Of a DNA stretch of 64,000 bases, positions 18,132 to 26,909 are shown piece by piece; within the stretch, counting starts at the first letter, position 1; every line of letters starts with the position of its first letter. The notes under the pieces were generated by a model. It had not been told where the DNA came from. It did no database searches and saw only the letters and a list, made by a program, of their open reading frames with translations. The translations under genes and the position numbers were made by a program. This stretch comes from Granulosicoccus sp964449565. GTDB taxonomy: Bacteria; Pseudomonadota; Gammaproteobacteria; Granulosicoccales; Granulosicoccaceae. The stretch spans positions 6,079-70,078 of the forward strand of contig CAYUZB010000008.1 in assembly GCA_964449565.1 (NCBI GenBank), given 5' to 3'.

Positions 18132-19037
18132 TTAAGCTTGCTTGTTCTTTGCCATTATGGCGCCACGTACCCCAACCACCTTGGAGGCCATTATGTGACC
18201 TGATATCAAACACTGCTCTTCGCTATGACCTTGTAGAAAAGCAGCTAAATACGCGCCATTGAAACTGTCTCCCGCTCCAGTCGTATCAGTCACTATTTTT
18301 GCCGGTTCAAATTCAGGATGCTCCGAAGCAGAGAGCTTGGGTGAAATAGGACCGTTAGAACCGCGTTTTATGGCGCATGCAGTCCAGGTTTTCGAGGCAA
18401 ATCGTGAAATAACCGAATCCTCGTCCGATTCAGCAAAAAGTGTCATCTCATCATCGATAGAAGGCAGCGCAATATCAGCGATCTCCCACATGCTTGACAT
18501 GACGGACTGAGCAACCTCTACGCTTTCCCACAATGCCGGCCGGTAGTTTGAATCGAATGCAATCAAGCTTTCGCCTTCACTTTTGATTAGCTTCAATTTA
18601 CTTAGAAGTCTCTCTCTGACCAATTGAGGAAGAATGGCCAGGGTTATACCGGACAGGTAGACAATTCTAGCTTGGGGCAATTCGATCTGTTTTGCCGAAA
18701 ACAGCTGACGCGCTGCTGAGTCGCTTCGCCAGTATGAGAAGCTTCTTTCACCTGTCGCGTCAGTCGATACAGCGTAGATTCCGATGTTGTGATTAGGGTC
18801 GGTTTCGATAAAATCAGAGACAAGCCCTTCTTGTTCAGCGGTTTCAATAAACGATTCTGACAAGGGATCCATACCGATCCGCGTCAGATAAGCAGTTGAC
18901 ATCGAATCTGGCAAACAACGGGCGCAATAGATGGCTGTATTCAGAGTATCTCCTGCGTAAGAAATCGCAAAGCCAGCTTCCGGGCTACGCCGGATTTCAG
19001 CCATCGCTTCACCGATGGCGAGTAAGTCAGATGTCAT
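18132..19037 (-). CDS. kdgK: PfkB-family sugar kinase, probable 2-keto-3-deoxygluconate kinase
   Basis: The 301-residue ribokinase-fold protein has the N-terminal 'YAGDTLNTAIYCARCL' substrate-binding segment characteristic of KDG kinases and the PfkB signature 'DTTGAGDSFNGAYLA', with the catalytic aspartate, near residue 255. It would phosphorylate 2-keto-3-deoxygluconate, which fits the sugar-acid enzymes elsewhere in the window (fuconate dehydratase, uronate-dehydrogenase-like protein), although none is adjacent. It is a single-gene unit. Confidence 0.85.
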   Translation of the reverse strand: MTSDLLAIGEAMAEIRRSPEAGFAISYAGDTLNTAIYCARCLPDSMSTAYLTRIGMDPLSESFIETAEQEGLVSDFIETDPNHNIGIYAVSTDATGERSFSYWRSDSAARQLFSAKQIELPQARIVYLSGITLAILPQLVRERLLSKLKLIKSEGESLIAFDSNYRPALWESVEVAQSVMSSMWEIADIALPSIDDEMTLFAESDEDSVISRFASKTWTACAIKRGSNGPISPKLSASEHPEFEPAKIVTDTTGAGDSFNGAYLAAFLQGHSEEQCLISGHIMASKVVGVRGAIMAKNKQA

Positions 19038-19094
19038 CTATGGGATCTCGTACTTGCGGTTTTTGTCTATGCAGGGCAGTCAATGCCGTGTAGG

Positions 19095-19138
19095 GTACAG
19101 TTTAAAGGATCAAGTTGATTCACTGTACATTCTAATCT
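19095..19138. promoter_or_regulatory. Spaced inverted repeat upstream of kdgK
   Basis: GTACAGT at 19095-19101 and ACTGTAC at 19132-19138 form a perfect inverted pair separated by 30 bp, 58-101 bp upstream of the kdgK start. It could be a two-site operator. The evidence is the repeat alone. Confidence 0.3.
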
Positions 19139-19300
19139 ACAAAGTGTGAATATTTTGAGGCACAGACGCTCTAACCCAGCCAGTTGTTCGCTGTGGGCAG
19201 GGCTAAAAATATGAGGACGTCGGCGCAATTCAAACGTTACGGGTCCCTGTCGCGATCAGCGAGAAAACGAGTTTCTAGCGCCTGTTACGGGTGCCGGAAA

Positions 19301-20119
19301 TCAGCTGCCCACAAAAGCATTTGTGATATCAGAGTCTGGTTCACGCAACGCCTCAATGACGCTGAAGTGATTATGCGTTCCTTCGATAACGCAGCTTATT
19401 TTGGCGTCCAACCCTTTCCACACCATTGCCCAGAGTTCAGCCTGGCGAATGAACTCGGGACGCTCACCTCCTCCAACCCATGCGGTTGCATCAGGAAATC
19501 CGTTTGGTAAACGCAGCGCAGCGCTTTCCTTAGTTGCTTCCGTCAAATCCAGCTGAAGCGTCTCATTTAGGGCGGTATGCAACAATGGACGAAGATCATG
19601 CAGCCCACTGATCGACAAGGTATGTCCAATGCGCTCAAAGACCTCTGCATGCAATAGACTATCGTCGCAGATCATTCGACTCACAAGATGCCCGCCCGCT
19701 GAGTGCCCTGCCAATCGAATGGGTCCCTCCACTTTAGATGCAGCTAGCGTTATTGCGGCGCTGATTTGCGCAGTCATATGATTGATACGGACTTCAGGTG
19801 CCAGCGTATAGGACGGTAGGCATACCGCCCAACCTTTTGATCGTGCCCCGTCAGCAAGGTGAGTCCAGAAAGACTTGTCCATACGCATCCAATAACCACC
19901 GTGCACAAAGATAGCCAGACCTTTCGGTCGGCCTTCGGGCCAGACAATATCGATTCTTTCACGTGGATGGGCGCCGTAGGCAAACTCCTCTATCTTGATA
20001 CCACTGGCACGATAGGCCTTGGCTTCATCCGTCCAACGCACAGGCAAGGATTCTGAGTCCGGAACATACGCCATGTTGGCGAATGCATCATCCCAATCCT
20101 GCCGATTCGGATTTTTCAT
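19301..20119 (-). CDS. Alpha/beta hydrolase, kynurenine-formamidase-like
   Basis: The 272-residue hydrolase has the oxyanion motif 'FVHGGYWMRMDKSFW' and the nucleophile elbow 'LAGHSAGGHL' (Ser). The acidic residue and a late His in 'GTHNHFSVI' complete the triad. The HGGYW motif with this spacing is typical of arylformamidase-like and BD-FAE-type carboxylesterases. No tryptophan-catabolism gene is nearby, so the specificity is uncertain. It diverges from the SDR gene at 20419. Confidence 0.75.
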   Translation of the reverse strand: MKNPNRQDWDDAFANMAYVPDSESLPVRWTDEAKAYRASGIKIEEFAYGAHPRERIDIVWPEGRPKGLAIFVHGGYWMRMDKSFWTHLADGARSKGWAVCLPSYTLAPEVRINHMTAQISAAITLAASKVEGPIRLAGHSAGGHLVSRMICDDSLLHAEVFERIGHTLSISGLHDLRPLLHTALNETLQLDLTEATKESAALRLPNGFPDATAWVGGGERPEFIRQAELWAMVWKGLDAKISCVIEGTHNHFSVIEALREPDSDITNAFVGS

Positions 20120-20328
20120 TTGGCAAGTGGTTGCGAAGATGCAAACACAATGTGTTTCGAATGGGCTGTAACCTCAGTGAACCAGGTGTTCAAATTTATT
20201 TTCTCCAACAGTTAACCGCATAGAACTCATGCAGGCCACAGGTTTATTTTATTGGGTTTTGTCCGTCACGTTTGATCACTGTCAGCTTGTATTATATCCT
20301 GATACATGGTTTTATCAGAAGGGGGTGA

Positions 20329-20346
20329 GTGTCGATCGCTCGACAC
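20329..20346. promoter_or_regulatory. 7-4-7 inverted repeat in a divergent promoter region
   Basis: GTGTCGA-TCGC-TCGACAC is a perfect inverted repeat 73 bp upstream of the SDR epimerase start and about 210 bp upstream of the hydrolase start. It is an operator or small hairpin candidate; the binding factor is unknown. Confidence 0.35.
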
Positions 20347-20418
20347 AGCTGAATTTGACGTCATAAATTTCAAATTACACTAACCCCGATACCGAATCAC
20401 AAGCGACGGCATCAATCC

Positions 20419-21372
20419 ATGAGCAATACGATCAACAAAGCACTGATCACCGGCGGCAACGGAAATATTGGTCGGTTGGTTGGCGAACAGTTGCTGCGTC
20501 GGGGAATCGAGGTTGTCAAGTTTGATATCCCGGGAACCGAGCCTGAATCTGTCGAGTCCGGGGAAACTGTGGTTGTGGGCGATATACGCGATCAAGCGCT
20601 TCTCAGAGGCCTGATCGAAGAACATCGCCCAGATACCATCTATCACCTGGCATCCCTGCTCTCCGGGAGCTCTGAGGCAAACCTTGATGCCGCTTGGGAA
20701 ATCAATGCCAGCGCATCATTTCACCTGTTGCAGCTGGCTAAGGAGTTTGGCGTTAATTCGTTTTTCTTTGCCAGTACCATTGCGACTTTTGGTAGCGATA
20801 TTGCCGATCCAATGCCCGAAGATACACAACAATGGCCTGCCAATATCTATGGCGCTACCAAAGTAGCTGTGGAACGCCTTGGCGTTTATTTCAAGTTAAC
20901 ACACGGTCTGGATTTTCGCTGTTTGCGTTTTCCTCTGGTATTTTCACCATTTGCCCCAGCGTCAGCAGTAACGGCTTTTCCTTCACATGCATTCCGCGCG
21001 GCCTGTCAAGGTGAATCTTTTACGTTTCCAGTATCACCGACTACAGGCATGTCGTCCATGTTGCTTGAAGATGTGATTCAGGGCATCGTCGTTTTCTCAC
21101 TAGCCAATCGGGAAGCATTAAGTCAACATGTTTACTCACTACACGGATACCACGTTACGGCCGAAGAAGTGGCGATGGAGATAAAATCGCGCATACCAGT
21201 GTTTTCGTATACCTTTGAACCACAATCGTCTGTCGATGCCTTACTGAACGCCTGGCCCAATGTAACAATCGATGAAACGGCACGTAGAGATTGGGGCTGG
21301 AAGCCTGAATACGATTTCCAGGCGTCAGCCGACTGGCTGATGGATTACTTTACACGCCAAGGCAACGCTTGA
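20419..21372 (+). CDS. Extended SDR NAD-dependent epimerase/dehydrogenase (threonine-dehydrogenase-like)
   Basis: The 317-residue protein has the NAD motif 'TGGNGNIG' at residue 12, the catalytic 'YGATKVAVE' (YxxxK), and a C-terminal substrate domain. The 'RFPLVFSPFAPASAVTAF' and 'MSSMLLEDVIQGI' segments recall SDR-type L-threonine 3-dehydrogenases, but nucleotide-sugar epimerases are close relatives. It is convergent with metY. Confidence 0.7.
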   Translation: MSNTINKALITGGNGNIGRLVGEQLLRRGIEVVKFDIPGTEPESVESGETVVVGDIRDQALLRGLIEEHRPDTIYHLASLLSGSSEANLDAAWEINASASFHLLQLAKEFGVNSFFFASTIATFGSDIADPMPEDTQQWPANIYGATKVAVERLGVYFKLTHGLDFRCLRFPLVFSPFAPASAVTAFPSHAFRAACQGESFTFPVSPTTGMSSMLLEDVIQGIVVFSLANREALSQHVYSLHGYHVTAEEVAMEIKSRIPVFSYTFEPQSSVDALLNAWPNVTIDETARRDWGWKPEYDFQASADWLMDYFTRQGNA

Positions 21373-21410
21373 TCCCTACGGTGTATGATCAGTGCAGCTC
21401 GCTGCGTTTT

Positions 21411-22691
21411 TTAACACTGTTCCAATGCCTGATCAATATCCCACAGAATGTCACTGATATGTTCGATTCCCACAGACATTCGTACTAGGTCCGGCCCAAC
21501 ACCAGCTGTAACCTGTTGCTCTTCATTCAATTGACGGTGTGTCGTTGAAGCGGGATGTATGACTAGCGTTTTAGCGTCGCCAATATTCGCAAGATGACTC
21601 ATGAATTGAATGTTCTCGATGAACTTGACTCCCGCGTCCAATCCACCTTTCAAACCAAACGTTAGAACAGCGCTTGAACCACGTGGCATGTAGCGTTTTG
21701 CAAGTTCATGATAAGGACTGGATGGTAATCCCGGGTAGCTGACCCATGCGATCTTTTCATGTGATTCAAGGTGCAGCGCAACGGACATCGCATTTTCCGA
21801 ATGCCGTTCCATGCGCAAGGGCAACGTTTCAAGTCCCTGTAAAAATGTGAAAGCATTGAACGGACTCATGCTAGGCCCCAAGGTTCGCAAGTACTCCATA
21901 CGCGCTTTGGTGACGTAGGCAAAGTCGCCGAAGGTCTCAAAGAATCGAACCCCATGGTAGCCCTCAGACGCGTCGACCATCCGTGGAAATTTGCCGTTGT
22001 CCCAGGGAAATTTACCTGACTCAACAATCAGGCCTCCGATGGACACGCCATGACCACCGATGAATTTGGTAGCAGAATGAATAACGATATCGGCTCCATG
22101 TTTGATCGGCTGGCACAGGAAAGGCGACGGTACCGTATTGTCAACCATTAATGGTAGGTCGTGCTCATGAGCAATCGCCGCGACAGCTTCGATATCAAGC
22201 ACATTGAGGTTCGGGTTTCCGACCGTTTCCGCATATATCAAGCGAGTCTTGTCGGTTATCGCGTCATGAAAGTTCTGTTGATTGTCGGGATGAACAAATT
22301 TCGCGGTTATACCCAGACGCCTGAAATTGACATCGAGCTGCGAAAAACTACCACCGTACAATGTGCTTGCCGAGACAATTTCATCACCCGCTTCGCACAA
22401 GGTCAGCATGGCAATCAATTGAGCTGACATACCCGATGCTACTGCCAATGCAGCTCGCCCACCTTCAAGGGCGGCAATGCGTTCTTCGAGCATGGCATTG
22501 GTCGGGTTACTTAAACGGGAATAGACATTTCCAAATGTTTCCAGATTGAACAGACTTGCAGCATGCTCTGGACTGTCAAATACATAGGAACTGGTCTGGT
22601 ATATGGGAGGCGCGCGTGATCCCGTTAGCGGATCTGGTATTTGTCCGGCATGTAAACACAGGGTTTCGATTTCGAATTCCTTGTCAGTCAT
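21411..22691 (-). CDS. metY: O-acetylhomoserine sulfhydrylase (Cys/Met metabolism PLP enzyme)
   Basis: The 426-residue PLP enzyme has the family start 'ETLCLHAGQ', the cofactor segment 'VASGMSAQ', the aspartate in 'MVDNTVPSPF' and the PLP lysine in 'SATKFIGGHG'. The 'GFGVRFF'-like region ('YHGVRFFETFGDFAY') and 'LGPSMSPFNAFTFLQGLETL' are typical of MetY, which makes homocysteine from O-acetylhomoserine and sulfide. It begins 3 bp after the CoA-binding gene, indicating one operon. Confidence 0.88.
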   Translation of the reverse strand: MTDKEFEIETLCLHAGQIPDPLTGSRAPPIYQTSSYVFDSPEHAASLFNLETFGNVYSRLSNPTNAMLEERIAALEGGRAALAVASGMSAQLIAMLTLCEAGDEIVSASTLYGGSFSQLDVNFRRLGITAKFVHPDNQQNFHDAITDKTRLIYAETVGNPNLNVLDIEAVAAIAHEHDLPLMVDNTVPSPFLCQPIKHGADIVIHSATKFIGGHGVSIGGLIVESGKFPWDNGKFPRMVDASEGYHGVRFFETFGDFAYVTKARMEYLRTLGPSMSPFNAFTFLQGLETLPLRMERHSENAMSVALHLESHEKIAWVSYPGLPSSPYHELAKRYMPRGSSAVLTFGLKGGLDAGVKFIENIQFMSHLANIGDAKTLVIHPASTTHRQLNEEQQVTAGVGPDLVRMSVGIEHISDILWDIDQALEQC

Positions 22692-22694
22692 GAG

Positions 22695-23165
22695 TTACAG
22701 ATTGATGTGTTTAGGGCGGCGCGATGAAACGATACGCGTGTTAACACCTGCCCAATTTAAACCACCAAACAGGCGTGCATGTTCTATCTTGGTACAGTGA
22801 TCCATTACTACAATCATTCCACCTCGCTCGGCAATCTCCCTCGCCTCCTCGTTAACTACACCGAGTTGCATCCATAGTATTTTCGCACCGACAGAAACTG
22901 CCTCAGCGGCCAGTTGAGGCATATCATTTGGCTTGCGGAAACAATCCACCATATCAATCGGTAGCGGTACATCGGCAAGAGATGGATAACAGGTTTGACC
23001 GAGAATTTGGGTTCGCGTGGGATTGACCGGAACCATGGTGTAGTCATGATCAAGCAAATATTTACCGACAAAGTAACTCGGCCTGTGAGGCTTGTCCGAC
23101 ATGCCGACACAAGCGATCACCCGCGCCTCACTCAAACACTGTCTTAGCAGACTGATATCCGCCAT
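22695..23165 (-). CDS. CoA-binding (YccU-like) protein
   Basis: The 156-residue Rossmann-fold protein has 'VIACVGMSDKPHRPSYFVG' at the N-terminus (nucleotide/CoA-binding glycine loop), 'VPVNPTRTQILGQ' and 'LWMQLGVVNEEA', a pattern shared by the CoA-binding domain family. Its biochemical role is unknown. It leads the metY operon. Confidence 0.85.
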   Translation of the reverse strand: MADISLLRQCLSEARVIACVGMSDKPHRPSYFVGKYLLDHDYTMVPVNPTRTQILGQTCYPSLADVPLPIDMVDCFRKPNDMPQLAAEAVSVGAKILWMQLGVVNEEAREIAERGGMIVVMDHCTKIEHARLFGGLNWAGVNTRIVSSRRPKHINL

Positions 23166-23332
23166 AAATGCATAATTCGTTACCTGGAAACCGTCACTTT
23201 ATCGCGTCGGTTTACATTTTGCCAGCGAATACTGGTTAAGCGCACGGAGTACTTACTCAGCCGCAGAAAAATCGTCACCAAGTACCACGTTATGCCCTCC
23301 CCAACCTGAAACATTGTTAGCGGATTCTCACG

Positions 23333-24448
23333 CTAGATATCGATCAATCCTTCGCGAATTGATTTCGCAATGGCCTCTGAACGATTGGTGACACTCAAAC
23401 GTTTGAACGAATTGGACAAGTGGTTGTTAACCGTTCTGACCGATATACCCAATATTCTGCCAATTTCCCAAGCAGTTTTGCCATGTGCCGACCATTCCAG
23501 ACATTCTTTTTCTCGTCTCGTCAATCGAACCATCTGAACAAGATCAGCAATAGAACGAACACTGCCACCTTCCACCAATGCGGGTACAAAACTGTTATTT
23601 ACGACGTTTTCGCGCTCCGAGTCAATGGATGTATCAATCAGATTCAACGCGATTCGACCAGCCTCCCTTCCAATCAATCGAAGTGGCTGTTTGATGGTAG
23701 TCAACTTCGGGGCGACAAACTGTCCAATCTTGAGTCCATCAAATCCTATAACCGACATACTCTGCGGAACAAGTATTTTATTCCTGTAGCAATACTCCAA
23801 AGCACCGACTGCCATTTCATCGTTTTGGAAAAATACCGCACTGAAATTTCTGGTGTGATCAAGAATCTCTTCCATTGCCAACGCCCCACCGAACTCGGTG
23901 AAATCACTTTCCAGAAAGAGCGCTTCTGGTACTTCCTGATTCCAACTCTTGAGCGCTTGATTAAAACCGTCTGTACGCAGTTGGGTTTGGTGATAGGAAC
24001 TAGGACCAGTCACCACGGCTAGTTCGGTATGGCCGTTCTCGAGAAGATATAGTGCCGCCATTGCACCTCCAGTGCTGCAGTCATTTCTGACACACCTTTT
24101 GTCAAATCCTGGAATACAGCGATTCAGCAATACGACGTTAGCATGCTCACCCATTAACATAGCCAACTCATCATCAGTGAGATGATTGCAATGAACAAGG
24201 CAACTGTCAAAGTGCTTGTTTCTTATGAACTCCCAAGCTTCCAGCTCTCCTGTGCGCAGATGAGAGTTAAGGTGAACAATGGCGTTGACACCGCGTTCCT
24301 TTAGATAAAGCAATGCTCCATCGACAATTGCACCGTAGTACGGCGATTGCAACTCATTGATGGAGATACCTATACGGGCTGTACTAATATCTCGCGAGGT
24401 ATAATTCGGCACACCCGTTTCGGACGGCATGACCATCATTCTTTCCAA
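23333..24448 (-). CDS. Transcriptional regulator: LacI-type sensor domain with C-terminal LuxR helix-turn-helix
   Basis: Residues 25-290 form a LacI/GalR-type periplasmic-binding-like sensor ('ARIGISINELQSPYYGAIVDGA', abbreviated; 'VVTGPSSYHQTQLRTDGF', 'FFQNDEMAVGAL', 'VIGFDGLKIGQFVAPKLTTI'). There is no N-terminal LacI helix-turn-helix: upstream the frame hits a stop 15 codons before the TTG. Residues 308-371 instead form a LuxR-type HTH ('LTRREKECLEWSAHGKTAWE', 'ISVRTVNNHL'). The start is a TTG at 24448 or an ATG at 24439/24436. It probably senses a sugar or sugar acid and may control the cluster starting at 25614. Confidence 0.85.
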   Translation of the reverse strand: MERMMVMPSETGVPNYTSRDISTARIGISINELQSPYYGAIVDGALLYLKERGVNAIVHLNSHLRTGELEAWEFIRNKHFDSCLVHCNHLTDDELAMLMGEHANVVLLNRCIPGFDKRCVRNDCSTGGAMAALYLLENGHTELAVVTGPSSYHQTQLRTDGFNQALKSWNQEVPEALFLESDFTEFGGALAMEEILDHTRNFSAVFFQNDEMAVGALEYCYRNKILVPQSMSVIGFDGLKIGQFVAPKLTTIKQPLRLIGREAGRIALNLIDTSIDSERENVVNNSFVPALVEGGSVRSIADLVQMVRLTRREKECLEWSAHGKTAWEIGRILGISVRTVNNHLSNSFKRLSVTNRSEAIAKSIREGLIDI

Positions 24449-24858
24449 TCCAACTTGATCAAAACGCGTTGAATAGACATTCCAGACATTTCTCTAATCC
24501 AGTTTTGCCACATGGTGTAACTGAGAGGCCAAAAAAAGATCCGCGATGGTCGGTTTCTCAAGGCGCTCTGTTCTAGAAAAAAGCTGACCCCTGATCGCGT
24601 CGTTCGGTCTGGAGTATTTCTAACTTGATTGACTATACACTCGAATCCAAATTCGAATGCTCGGAAAAACTATAATAAATTATAGCTTTCTTGTGCAAAG
24701 GTTTGCAAGAAGAACACTTCGATCAAGCGGTACTGATTTTTCGCCTGAAGATAGTGTGCAATTTACCAGTTGTATTTGCGTCAGGTAAGGTATACCACCG
24801 TTTTTAATCCCGCAATACATCCAGTATGATTTTGTTGAGTGAAGAATGTAAACGATTT

Positions 24859-25026
24859 TCATATTTGAGTATTAACCGGTATTCCAGCCAATCCATTTCA
24901 TATTTGATATTTATACTTGTTAAAATATTGATATTTATACTTGTTAAAATATTTTCTTCAGAAGAGTATAACTCTTGCCAATATAATTAACATGTTTCAT
25001 ATTTGATATTGACATGTCATATTTGA
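24859..25026 (+). repeat. Four copies of TCATATTTGA
   Basis: Exact decamers start at 24859, 24898, 24997 and 25017, all in the same orientation within 168 bp. The unit is partly palindromic (TCA....TGA). It may be a multi-site operator for the adjacent LacI/LuxR hybrid regulator. Confidence 0.6.
24903..24953. repeat. 24-bp tandem duplication
   Basis: A 24-bp AT-rich unit (beginning ATTTGATATT at its first copy) is repeated back to back with perfect identity: bases 24903-24929 match 24927-24953. It overlaps the second TCATATTTGA decamer. Confidence 0.75.
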
Positions 25027-25139
25027 ATGTCGATTGGTAATCACTTTTAAAATACTTTTAGACTATCCCCCGCAACTCCCATCTGGTGTTAGCCACTGAC
25101 TGGCCTTGTGAGCTGCTGGAGACGTTTTTTTGTTTCTGA

Positions 25140-25164
25140 TGAGTCCCATGCTGAACCGGACTCA
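25140..25164 (+). terminator. Terminator-like hairpin
   Basis: TGAGTCC and GGACTCA form a 7-bp stem with an 11-base loop, followed by GCTTTTTCT on the + strand. No intact gene ends just before it, so it may be a relic of a lost gene. Confidence 0.4.
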
Positions 25165-25613
25165 GCTTTTTCTATTTGCGACGTCCAGAGATCGGATGCA
25201 TCCGATACTGATTTGGCCATTTATGCAGCGGAGCGACGTACCTGGCACTACGTTGGATAAATTTGCTTGGACTGCAAGCTCAGAATAGTTACCAAGCAAT
25301 CAGCCGCGGCATGATCAACAGTACTTTCTCGGCAAGCGCCCATGGCCAGGCGCACCCATCGACGCCTGATTGAAATGCGCACGTTTTTACCGACACGGTT
25401 CTGGGCTTAGCCGGTCCGGGCCTGCTGAGTCAAAACGTATCGAGACGAATAATCCGACTAGACTCATGGTTTTGGCGCAACTGACGCGTAATATTCAGTA
25501 GCGAGCTATAGTGGCCAGAAGACGATTGTGGCATGATCGCCCTGTTATTAATTCGCGGCCCTTTTCTGCTCAGAATTAACGGATTTACACACCTCTTTGG
25601 ATAGGTACACTGT

Positions 25614-26837
25614 ATGCTCGATGTCGCTTTCGCCCGTTCACACTTTCCCGCTTTTTCCGATCCTTCACTCGACGGATGGGCATTTTTCGAGAATGCGGGA
25701 GGCTCTTACACCTGTGGTCAGGTGATCGAACGATTGACGGATTTTTACACCCGTTGCAAAGTTCAGCCGTATGGCCCTTATCCGGCGGCCCAGAAAGGTG
25801 GCTCGATGATGGATGAATCTTATCGTCGCCTGGCTGAATACCTTAATGTTGATTCGACCGAAGTCAATTTCGGTCCATCAACCACACAAAACACCTATGT
25901 TCTTGCGAAAGCCTTTCGCGAAATATTCTCTGAAGGTGATGAGATCATTGTCACCAATCAAGATCACGAAGCCAATAGTGGGGCATGGCGTCGGCTTGAG
26001 CAAGTTGGCATTACCATTCGCGAATGGTCGGTAGATCGAGACACAGGCATGCTTGACATCAACGATCTTGATGCATTGATAAATGACAAGACGCGACTTC
26101 TCGCCTTCCCGCATTGTTCAAATATTGTTGCGCATGTGAATCCCGTTGCAAGCATTTGTGCAAAGGCGCGCGATGCAGGCGTCACCACAGTAGTCGATGG
26201 TGTTTCGTATGCGGGCCATGGATTGCCTGATGTCGATGCACTCGGAGCTGATATATACCTGTTTTCCCTGTACAAGACTTATGGTCCCCATCAAGGCTTG
26301 ATGGTAATACGCGAACCAACGCTTGATAAACTGAATAATCAGAGTCACTTTTTTAATGCTGACTACCCACAAAAAAAGCTTGTTCCCGCGGGACCGGATC
26401 ATGCACAGATAGGTGCGGCGGCCGGGATCACAGAATACTTCGATCTTGTTCACGCGCATCATTTTCCTGACGGTGAGGTTAACGCAGCCAAACGGGGTGC
26501 CGCGGTTCACGATCTCTTCCAGGAACACGAAAAACAGTTGCTGCAACCAGTACTGGATTATCTCGATGCACGCAATAATGTGCGAGTTCTGGGTCCCGTT
26601 GATGCAGCGGTCCGCGCGCCCACAGTTGCTGTCGAAGTCCAAGGTGATGCTGAATCAATAGCCCGATCGCTTGCCGATCACAAGATCATGTGCTGGAGTG
26701 GTAATTTCTACGCCTACCGATTGATCGACGCAATGGGCCTTGAGCCCGAAAACGGTGCCCTGAGGTTGTCATTTGTTCACTATACGACTAAAAATGAAGT
26801 CGATCAGCTACTCAACGCGCTGGATTCGGTCCTGTAG
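25614..26837 (+). CDS. Class V aminotransferase (cysteine-desulfurase-like PLP enzyme)
   Basis: The 407-residue PLP fold-type I enzyme has the 'FFENAGGSYT' N-terminal substrate loop, 'GPSTTQNTY' at the cofactor phosphate, the aspartate in 'VVDGVSYAGHG' and the PLP lysine in 'FSLYKTYGPHQG'. It belongs to the SufS/isopenicillin-epimerase-like group used in many catabolic and racemase/lyase roles; a genuine cysteine desulfurase is not implied. It is first in a + strand cluster with an FAD oxidase and a uronate-dehydrogenase-like enzyme. Confidence 0.8.
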   Translation: MLDVAFARSHFPAFSDPSLDGWAFFENAGGSYTCGQVIERLTDFYTRCKVQPYGPYPAAQKGGSMMDESYRRLAEYLNVDSTEVNFGPSTTQNTYVLAKAFREIFSEGDEIIVTNQDHEANSGAWRRLEQVGITIREWSVDRDTGMLDINDLDALINDKTRLLAFPHCSNIVAHVNPVASICAKARDAGVTTVVDGVSYAGHGLPDVDALGADIYLFSLYKTYGPHQGLMVIREPTLDKLNNQSHFFNADYPQKKLVPAGPDHAQIGAAAGITEYFDLVHAHHFPDGEVNAAKRGAAVHDLFQEHEKQLLQPVLDYLDARNNVRVLGPVDAAVRAPTVAVEVQGDAESIARSLADHKIMCWSGNFYAYRLIDAMGLEPENGALRLSFVHYTTKNEVDQLLNALDSVL

Positions 26838-26909
26838 TAAACGAAATTTGTTACGATTTTACGCAAACTGAAACAGACAAGCCTGTCTTGAATTCAAGAT
26901 AAGTTCATT

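Larger units (their letters stand above)
24449..25613. other. 1.2-kb gene-free region
   Basis: No supportable gene lies between the hybrid regulator and the class V aminotransferase. The left half is AT-rich and carries the decamer and 24-bp repeats listed separately. The right half (25080-25600) has higher GC and looks like degraded coding sequence, with short open stretches broken by stops, but I could not identify a family. Confidence 0.6.

Noticed and set aside
24680..24862. 60-codon - strand frame in the AT-rich region
   Set aside because: No ribosome binding site or similarity; overlaps the repeat region.
24859..25026. Repeats considered as a CRISPR array
   Set aside because: Units are only 10 bp, spacing is irregular and no cas genes are present.
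25614..26837. Call as a true cysteine desulfurase
   Set aside because: No isc/suf genes nearby and the context is catabolic; only the fold is shared.
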